A stretch of DNA of 64,000 nucleotides, from NCBI RefSeq assembly GCF_029674545.1, contig NZ_CP121354.1, positions 1,364,001 through 1,428,000 on the forward strand, in the 5' to 3' direction. Shown in pieces: positions 57,885 to 64,000 of this stretch. The stretch comes from Mesorhizobium sp. WSM4904 (lineage in GTDB: Bacteria > Pseudomonadota > Alphaproteobacteria > Rhizobiales > Rhizobiaceae). The notes below the pieces were generated by a model. It did no database searches. It saw nothing but the letters and a program-made list of their open reading frames with translations, and had not been told where the DNA came from. How positions within the stretch are numbered: the first letter of the stretch is position 1; every line of letters begins with the position of its first letter. The position numbers and the translations under genes were made by a program.

Positions 57885-58078
57885 GGAGCGAATGGCACTA
57901 CACCGCGCCGGGCAAGCCGATGCAAAATGGCTACGCGATTCCCTCAACGGCCGAATGCGAGACGAGCTGTTGAACGATGGCCTGTTCTTCGGCCTCGACC
58001 ACGCCCGCAGTGCCACTGCCGAATGGAGGCAGGACCTAAATCCTGTTCATAACACTCATCTGTCTATGTCATTTGAGT
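57885..58078 (+). pseudogene. IS3-family transposase OrfB fragment (left piece)
   Basis: EWHYTAPGKPMQNGY then, after a frameshift, LNGRMRDELLNDGLFFGLDH and ARSATAEWRQD is the C-terminal integrase part of IS3 OrfB. The expected continuation (NTVRPHSSL) appears at 58962. Confidence 0.75.
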
Positions 58079-58189
58079 GAATAGGTTTTGCTGATCTGGA
58101 TGCGATCCCATGGGGTATTTTGGGTTTTGCCGCGCGCGATGAACGATGCGCTGAGCCGCCGGTTCGTCAAGCGTTGATCGGCTGAAGAC

Positions 58190-58600
58190 CCATGGACCGT
58201 CCGGCAGAGGATGAACGCCTTCGATCGACGCGAGTCCACCGAAGGCGATGCAACGCGGCTCGCCATTGTCAAGCAGACCACGCCAGCAGGAATAGCGCGG
58301 AATGTTGTGCTTGGTTCCCGTGTAGCGGACCGTCAGCTCGCGGCCGCAGCGCCGGCAGCGGACAAGGTCGGCGAGCAGAGCGTCGCCATGCTTGGGCGCC
58401 CCGTGATGCCGGCTCGTGGGCACGTGGTCGCTCACCATCTTGCGGATCGCTTCCGCCTTTCCCAGCCGACGTAGCCTTCGTGTGCACCCGGAATCAGCGC
58501 CAGCATCTCGCGCCTTACGGCGGCTGCGCGAGCGAATGGCGGCATCTGCGCGGTCTGCGCGTCGTGCGGGTTGGAGAAGATCGAACTGATATGTCGTAGG
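58190..58600 (-). pseudogene. Serine recombinase fragment (zinc-ribbon part)
   Basis: On the minus strand ALIPGAHEGYVGWE, then MVSDHVPTSRHHGAPKHGDA and LVRCRRCGRELTVRYTG show the recombinase linker and zinc ribbon. Frameshifts are present and the catalytic domain is missing. It differs in sequence from the intact recombinase at 4768. Confidence 0.75.
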
Positions 58601-58609
58601 CTGGCGCGG

Positions 58610-58874
58610 TATGGACCTCTCCCCGGTTCGCTTCGTGAGGACCCGATGCTGCGCCCGAATCCTCCAATTGCGATGGGGTGTGGGAATTGGCCGTCGGGTC
58701 CTGCAGCAGTGTCACCAAGACGCCAAGCGTTCTGGGATCGATATGTGGGGCAGGGCAATGCGCCACGCGGTGCAGACCGCGATCAAACATCCAGGCCGGA
58801 ACTTCCAGCCACCGATCGGAGGCGTGGCGGGAGAGACTGCAGCGGAAAACCTCCCGGTCGGCGTTCTCGATCAC
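58610..58874 (-). pseudogene. Fragment of a recombinase-associated small protein (DUF5372-like)
   Basis: MIENADREVFRCSLSRHASD and WLEVPAWMFDRG resemble a small protein often encoded beside rhizobial recombinases. It lies next to, and in the same direction as, the recombinase fragment. Family name given from memory. Confidence 0.5.
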
Positions 58875-58961
58875 CTCATGAACGTGAACACAACGCCCGG
58901 CCCAAGGATGCCACGGATAAAGAAACTTGCGTTCCTCGGTCCTGTGGGTGTTCTTTCCTGG

Positions 58962-59103
58962 TGTTGTTCAACACCGTGAGGCCGCATTCCTCGCTCGCTA
59001 TTTGACCCCGGCGGTCTTCGCCGGAACCCTCGCCGCAACCGGCTCCGACGCTGCACTCAATGAAGGCTTCGCGCCTCCGCCCGTTGCTCAAACCGCGCCA
59101 TAA
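58962..59103 (+). pseudogene. IS3-family transposase OrfB fragment (right piece)
   Basis: NTVRPHSSLA and, in the next frame, LTPAVFAGTLAATGSDAALN to VAQTAP is the C-terminus of IS3 OrfB. With the piece at 57885 it appears to be one gene split by recombinase-element sequence. Confidence 0.75.
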
Positions 59104-59179
59104 CAGAAACGGCCGAGGCTAATCGCCACTGGTTGAAAGTTCAGTGGCAGGTCAGAGGGTCTGGCTCGACGGCCTTAGC

Positions 59180-59890
59180 TTCAGGCTATCCGGCCAATCC
59201 CGGCGATCACCCAGCGACACGATGACTGACCAGTGCTCAGCGCCACCGCCGGAGCTGCAAAAAGAGTTGCGTATGATTGAGCGTTCGACCACGTTGCTGT
59301 CGATCTTGATATGGCCTCGTCCAGGATGCGCGAGAGGCGCTTCCCAGCGCGAGAGCGTGTAGGGGATCGCCGCTGTGAGCTTGGTCTTCTGACTGATTTG
59401 GCCGAGCTTCTCTAGCCGCCCTGGGTCCAGTGCCGTGATGGTTGAGCACTTTTTGCCTGCGTGCAGCAAGGCCTCGTTGGCCTCGGCTACGGATGTCATC
59501 CTCGATCTTTTAGAGTTCGCGGATCCTTCTTAGCGCCTCGATCGGGCGCGGCATGGCAGAAGGCGAGCGTGAAGCCGCTTTTCGTCGGCCAGCAAGCGAT
59601 GGCCCGCTATAGCCGTCGACCTGCAAGTTCCGGTAGAGAGCCTGCGAGATGAGCGATCGCACGCTGGGCCTTTTCGGTCCGGCGCATAGACATAAGACGC
59701 CCGGCGGTCCGCTCCCTCCCTAATCAGTCATCGCGGGCATAAATCCAGAGTAGGCCTGTCTTCGTCTTGCCGACCCCGGAACGAGCACCGGCGCGGTCGT
59801 CGCACGTCGGCGAAGAGTTTTGGCGAGGACTTCGGTTTTGCTAAAGCAACCGTTCATGGACCAGACGTAGGTGCCAGTCCGGCGCGGCCG
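59180..59890 (-). pseudogene. tnpC: IS66 TnpC remnant
   Basis: The minus strand retains QISQKTKLTAAIPYTLSRWE, IKIDSNVVERSI and GGAEHWSV, and further upstream broken stretches matching the central TnpC domain. Multiple indels are present. It is similar to, but more decayed than, the tnpC at 7175. Confidence 0.85.
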
Positions 59891-59899
59891 ACTACCGGC

Positions 59900-60240
59900 G
59901 CTGCCAGCAGCCTGGGCAAGCGAACCAAATTGTAGCCCGCCAAGTTATGCCGCGCCCGCGGTGGCACATCCTCGCAGCTTGACCTTGGCCATGCCGTCTG
60001 AGGTCTTGACTGACCGAACCCTCCTCTGACCCCTTAGGGCAGTGCTGACTGAGATCATAGCCCGGATGGCGCTTCGTGCGGTCATCGATCGCTATACGCG
60101 AGGCTTGTTGCTTTCTGCTCAAATGGGCGTTGAAGGCAACGCGCGGCGTGATCTTGCTCTTTGCAGGTCCTTGACTGGCGCGTCCTAGGCTTCGCCAGCG
60201 CCAGTCGATGCGCCGTCGCGGCGTCTGCGGTCCAACATAG
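59900..60240 (-). pseudogene. IS5-type transposase C-terminal remnant
   Basis: SRKQQASRIAIDDRTKRHPG then YDLSQ and, through several frames, GLRQDLRRHGQ and ITWRATIWFACPG-like sequence match the C-terminus of IS5-family transposases (the HPGY...R...AAAYNLVRLP region). Heavily decayed. Confidence 0.6.
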
Positions 60241-61009
60241 CGAGAGCGGCATCACGCTCGCCTGTGCCAGGCCTGGGTATGAAACTTTCCAGTCAAGCCG
60301 GATTGGCCAGCACCTGGGTGCATAACCAACCTGTTGTCGCGGCTTCATTAGCATGAGGTGCCCGGAAACGAAGATACGTATGGACCCCGCCCCGCTTTCC
60401 AATTGAGCCTAGGGGCTGCTGATTCCTTCTTCGCCAAGGGTCGTGAACGGCGTGATCGACCAATGGATTAGGTTGATGGGACGATGAGTGTCGCCTCGGT
60501 CGAGCAATGGTGGATGAAACTGCGATGACATGTCCGATAGGATCTCTGTAATCGCCCTGCCTGACGCCCTGCCTTCAGGTTTTCGACATAAAATTTCACC
60601 TCGGTCACACCTGATCTTAATGTCGCCAGCGATCTAATCCAGTGTGCCAGGAATGAGGTACCGTACGGCCGCACTGCGAGAATGCCTTCTTCGCAAATCC
60701 CAGTCCTCGCCGTGACTGCTAGGTGCAATACTGCAAGCCAGCTGAACCAATTGAGGATCTGTCCCCTCATCGAGGCGCGGATTGACTTGGATGACGACGG
60801 GTCCAGGCTTCGTCCACGGAGTTCAATGTTCGTTGGCCCAGCTGAGGCCGTGAGCTTGCAAGCAATTCTGTGACACGTTGACGATACGATCATGCTCGTC
60901 ATTAGTCAGCAGGGTTGGTTGGACAATTCACCTCTCGGAAGAGGAAATGGGGTGGCCGGCCGAAGTCCGCCAGCGGCAATAGCAATGACCTCCTTTCCCA
61001 TCTTGTTAG
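60241..61009. other. No recognised gene
   Basis: Open frames occur on both strands (for example 60468-60902 minus) without resemblance to known proteins. Probably decayed IS and gene sequence. Confidence 0.4.
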
Positions 61010-61386
61010 CGCCGCTGGTTGCAATGGCGCTTGGTACTGAAGACTTCAGTGCAGCTGTTGGCGGTGCCCCAGAACTCGACCTGCTTTTGACGCCGAACCT
61101 TTCCGTTCTGTTCCCCATGCGGCAGTCTCGGCTCGATAGGAAGCATCGGCGATTCTTAGACAATGATAACTTCGTGGGGCCGCAGGCGATCCATTTAAAC
61201 ATCGATGGGGCTTTTCACCAAGCGCACAAGAACTCGAGGGACCCGTCGTGTCCTCGCGGCGAAAAAGATGCGACGGCGCAAGGCAAAGGCGCGTTCACAT
61301 TGGACGGGAAGATGGTCGATCTACCGGTTATTCGAAGGGTCCGAGAAATCATCTCCATGGATCAGGGCGCCGAGTTGGCCGGTTGA
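61010..61386 (+). pseudogene. Decayed second copy of the CitE-like lyase
   Basis: VAMALGTEDFSAAVGGAPEL and DLLLTPNLSVLF are nearly identical to residues about 155-185 of the lyase at 56957, and FTLDGKMVDLPVIRRVREI matches its C-terminus. The part between is scrambled by deletions and the 5' half is missing. Confidence 0.88.
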
Positions 61387-61553
61387 AGCCTCGGCGGGTT
61401 GGGTCCATTCTGGACACATAGGTTACGGTTTTGGTCAAACCACACTGAGATGACACGACAGTTAGGCGTCATGTCGCTCTGCAATTATTGCTGTCGCGCC
61501 ATCACATTTCGAGATAGATTACATCATTGCAGTCCGCCCTCGGAAGAGTACCC

Positions 61554-62480
61554 GTGGAAATCAGGCAGTTAAGATACTTTGTTGGCGTGGTCGAAGCAGG
61601 CAGTTTCACGAAGGCCGCTGGCTTTCTGAATGTCGCCCAGAGTGCGCTGAGTCTGCATGTGCGCCAATTGGAGGAAGGCTTCGGCACTCAGCTGCTGATA
61701 CGCGACAGGACCGGCGTGAGCGTGACGGCGTCAGGAGCCAAACTCCTGGAGCGGGCGCGGGCGATTCTCAAAGAAATTCGAATTACCGAGGTGGAATTGA
61801 CCAACACAGCCGCTTCCCCCGCCGGGGAGGTGACTATTGGCATTCCGTCTGGAGCTGCTCGCGTCCTGAGCGGTCCGCTGCTTGAGACGGTAAGACACGA
61901 ACTGCCCAAGGTGTCCCTCAAGATGGTCGAGGGTATGACGGGACCGCTAGAGGAATGGATGGCGGCTGGACGCTTCAATCTGGCGGTTCTGTACCGCACT
62001 GCGGACAGTGTGGGGCGAATGACTGTGCTAGCGCGCGAAGACCTTTGTCTGGTGGTTCCGTCCGGCGAGCCACCGTTTGAAGATGCGATATCTCTGGCCG
62101 ACCTGCATGCATTCCCCCTGGCGGTTCCCATGCGCAACAACAATGTCAGGCGTTCGGTGGCTGATGTCGTCGCACAACACGGTTGCGCGATGGACGTCAA
62201 GTTTGAAGTGGACTCGCTCTCAACGATCATCAACATGGTCGTAGAGGGAAAAGCGCATTCTATTCTCGCCCCGTCTGCCGTTCAGAAAGAAGCCTCTCAA
62301 GGGCTGGTCCGGACGGTCAAGATAGTCGATCCGGTAATTACCCGCTCCGTGGTGCTTGCTGTAAATCCCAAAGATGAGCGTTCTGCGGCCGTTTCTGCGG
62401 TCCGCAAGCTCATTCCGAAGGTCGCCAGAGAATTGATTGAGAGCCGGGGCTGGGTAGCATCGGCTCCTGACGCGACCTGA
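61554..62480 (+). CDS. LysR-family transcriptional regulator
   Basis: 308-residue LysR regulator. The N-terminal winged helix (VEIRQLRYFVGVVEAGSFTK, NVAQSALSLHVRQLEEGFG) is followed by the substrate-binding effector domain (GEVTIGIPSGAARVLSGPLL). I chose the GTG at 61554, preceded by GGAAGAG; the frame is open to 61527. The HTH and length are complete. It is close to NAC/CynR-like members. It lies upstream of an aldehyde dehydrogenase on the same strand and next to the citE relic, so it may control either the dehydrogenase or the methylaspartate-type operon. Confidence 0.92.
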   Translation: MEIRQLRYFVGVVEAGSFTKAAGFLNVAQSALSLHVRQLEEGFGTQLLIRDRTGVSVTASGAKLLERARAILKEIRITEVELTNTAASPAGEVTIGIPSGAARVLSGPLLETVRHELPKVSLKMVEGMTGPLEEWMAAGRFNLAVLYRTADSVGRMTVLAREDLCLVVPSGEPPFEDAISLADLHAFPLAVPMRNNNVRRSVADVVAQHGCAMDVKFEVDSLSTIINMVVEGKAHSILAPSAVQKEASQGLVRTVKIVDPVITRSVVLAVNPKDERSAAVSAVRKLIPKVARELIESRGWVASAPDAT

Positions 62481-62673
62481 GAACCATCGATCTGTAAACA
62501 ACGGCATGACTTCCTTCCTGTCGGAACAGATCGATCTGGATTCCAGATGGATTTAGGCACTAATCGATATTTGACCCGCTGCGACCATCGCGATGAAACT
62601 GGCTCAAGCGAGCTCAGCGGCTTCGAAAATTGAAACGGCGCTCGCATGGCCAGAATCACAAGTGGAGCCCGCG

Positions 62674-64000
62674 ATGTCCCACGCCAGGAGCTACGAGCTC
62701 TTCATTAATGGCAAATGGCGAGCCGGTGGTAGCCGAGCCACTTTGCCGGTGATCAACCCGGCGACGGAGAAGGTATTTGCCTCAGTGGCCTCGGCTACGG
62801 TTCCAGACTTGGATGAAGCTCTTGCTTCGGCAGAACGCAGCCGCAAGGCGTGGTCCTCACGCCCCGCCAAAGAGCGTGGCGAGATCCTCGTCTCTGCCGC
62901 CAGCAATCTGGCTGAGAAAGCTGGCGCCGCAGCCAGGGACCTGTCGTCCGAACAGGGAAAGACGATTGCCGAAGCAACAGGAGAGTACGCGCGCGCAGTC
63001 GAAACGCTGGAATGGAATGGCCGGCATGCCGATGAGTTGTCGACCCCGATTCCGTTGGGTCCGAACAGGATGATCGTCCCGGAGGCCCTCGGTGTCGTCG
63101 CTGCCTTTACGCCGTGGAACTATCCAGCCGTTCTCATCGCCCGCAAGCTCGCCCCCGCGCTGGCGGCAGGCTGCCCGGTGATCCTCAAAGGGGCCGAAGA
63201 GACGCCAAGCGTGGCTGTCCATGTCGTGGAATCTTTGCGTCAAGCAGGGATACCGGAAGGCGTGGTCAACCTGGTGTTCGGTGTTCCTGTGCATATATCA
63301 CGGCATCTGCTCAGTTCGCCAATTGTCAAAGTCTTGACGTTCACGGGGTCGACCGCTGTTGGGAAACAGCTGGCCACACTGGCCGCGAATAATCTGCAGC
63401 GCTGCATCCTTGAGCTCGGTGGACATTCCCCGGTTATTGTGTGCGAAGATGCCGACCTGGCAACGGCGATACCGGCTATTTCGGAATACAAATTCGAGTG
63501 CGCGGGCCAGAGTTGTAATGCGCCCAGCAGGATTCTTGTCGCCCGATCCCGCTATGAGGAATTCCTGTTCCGGATGACGGAGGCGGTCCGAAAAATCAGG
63601 ATCGGTCCACCGGATGACCCTGCAACGCAGATGGGTCCCATGGCAAACGCGCGGCGAATCGAGGCCATGCAACGCCTGACCAAAGATGCGGTAGAGGGCG
63701 GCGCCCAAATCGAGACCGGTGGCATCCCCCTTGACCGACCGGGGTTTTACTGGCCGCCAACCATCCTGACTGGCGTACCGAAGGAAGCGAGAGTGCTTCA
63801 TGAAGAGCCGTTCGGACCAATTCTCACCGTGGCTCCTTTCGATACGATCGAAGAGGCGATCGATGAAGCCAACGCCACGGAGTACGGTCTGGCCGCCTAC
63901 TTGTTTACTGGCGCGGCCGATACGCAACAGAGGCTTGTGGGCGGTCTTTCTGCGGGCGCTGTTAGTGTGAATTACCTGAAAGGGGTTTCCGCTGATGCCC
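62674..64000 (+). CDS. NAD(P)-dependent semialdehyde dehydrogenase (3' end outside window)
   Basis: 442 residues of an aldehyde dehydrogenase are visible and the frame is open at the window edge; about 30-50 residues should be missing. FTPWNYPAVLIARKLAPALA, FTGSTAVGKQ, the base in LELGGHSPV and catalytic Cys281 in CAGQSCNAPSRI are present, as is HEEPFGPI. Succinate-semialdehyde dehydrogenases are the closest type. The start ATG at 62674 has GGAG upstream. It differs clearly from the dehydrogenase at 24441. Together with the LysR gene it may form a small regulated unit. Confidence 0.9.
   Translation, partial: MSHARSYELFINGKWRAGGSRATLPVINPATEKVFASVASATVPDLDEALASAERSRKAWSSRPAKERGEILVSAASNLAEKAGAAARDLSSEQGKTIAEATGEYARAVETLEWNGRHADELSTPIPLGPNRMIVPEALGVVAAFTPWNYPAVLIARKLAPALAAGCPVILKGAEETPSVAVHVVESLRQAGIPEGVVNLVFGVPVHISRHLLSSPIVKVLTFTGSTAVGKQLATLAANNLQRCILELGGHSPVIVCEDADLATAIPAISEYKFECAGQSCNAPSRILVARSRYEEFLFRMTEAVRKIRIGPPDDPATQMGPMANARRIEAMQRLTKDAVEGGAQIETGGIPLDRPGFYWPPTILTGVPKEARVLHEEPFGPILTVAPFDTIEEAIDEANATEYGLAAYLFTGAADTQQRLVGGLSAGAVSVNYLKGVSADA

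Noticed and set aside
60468..60902. 144-codon minus-strand frame as a gene
   Set aside because: It has no recognisable family, lies in an area of decayed IS sequence and lacks a convincing ribosome binding site.
1..64000. tRNA, rRNA or CRISPR array
   Set aside because: No cloverleaf-like segment, rRNA sequence or regularly spaced repeat was noticed on reading; covariance-model searches were not possible.

Overview
The window looks like accessory DNA of a Rhizobiales alphaproteobacterium, most like a Mesorhizobium or Bradyrhizobium symbiosis island or plasmid. That is inferred from the gene families (rhizobial IS66, IS110, IS21 and IS5 types, a large serine recombinase, many amino-acid-derivative hydrolases and ABC importers), from moderately GC-rich coding sequence and from the large number of decayed genes. 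No nod, nif or fix gene, rRNA, tRNA, replication origin or CRISPR array was seen, so the placement is tentative.

Layout. 1-4076: two tandem, nearly identical CocE/NonD-type hydrolase genes. 4165-11359: a nested transposon block. An IS110 transposase gene is split by an IS66-family element (4501-10920) with an exact 8-bp target duplication; that IS66 element is itself split by a serine-recombinase element and contains a second IS110 gene. 11383-14905: IS481 and IS21 remnants, a D-Ala-D-Ala-ligase-like ATP-grasp gene and a racemase pseudogene. 15102-28375: catabolic genes: amidase, two M20 hydrolases, an Lrp regulator, two aminotransferases, an ectoine-hydrolase-like M24 protein, an aldehyde dehydrogenase and a polysaccharide-deacetylase-type amidohydrolase. 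28556-30038: two decayed SDR genes. 30964-43882: an MFS exporter and its decayed inverted copy, flanking a NylB-like hydrolase, an alanine dehydrogenase remnant, a polar amino acid ABC importer and a penicillin acylase homologue. 44452-53953: a second M24 paralogue, an intact IS5-type element with a passenger ORF, a third M20 hydrolase, a polyamine-type ABC importer with fused permeases and a DoeB-like deacylase. 54383-57859: methylaspartate ammonia-lyase, a class III CoA-transferase and a CitE-like lyase. 57885-61386: a graveyard of IS3, serine recombinase, IS66 and IS5 fragments and a decayed second citE. 61554-64000: a LysR regulator and an aldehyde dehydrogenase that runs off the window.

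How it fits together. Most intact genes import and dismantle modified amino acids: amide, acyl or cyclic bonds are opened by amidase, M20, M24, DoeB-like, NylB-like, penicillin-acylase-like and CocE-like enzymes; the amino group is removed by aminotransferases or the ammonia-lyase; the carbon is oxidised by aldehyde dehydrogenases or cleaved as a CoA ester. Several members resemble the ectoine degradation set (DoeA, DoeB, DoeC, DoeD, DoeX), but they are scattered and partly paralogous, so the true substrate is open. A shared operator-like element precedes the Lrp gene, an M20 gene and the first M24 gene, suggesting one Lrp-family regulon.
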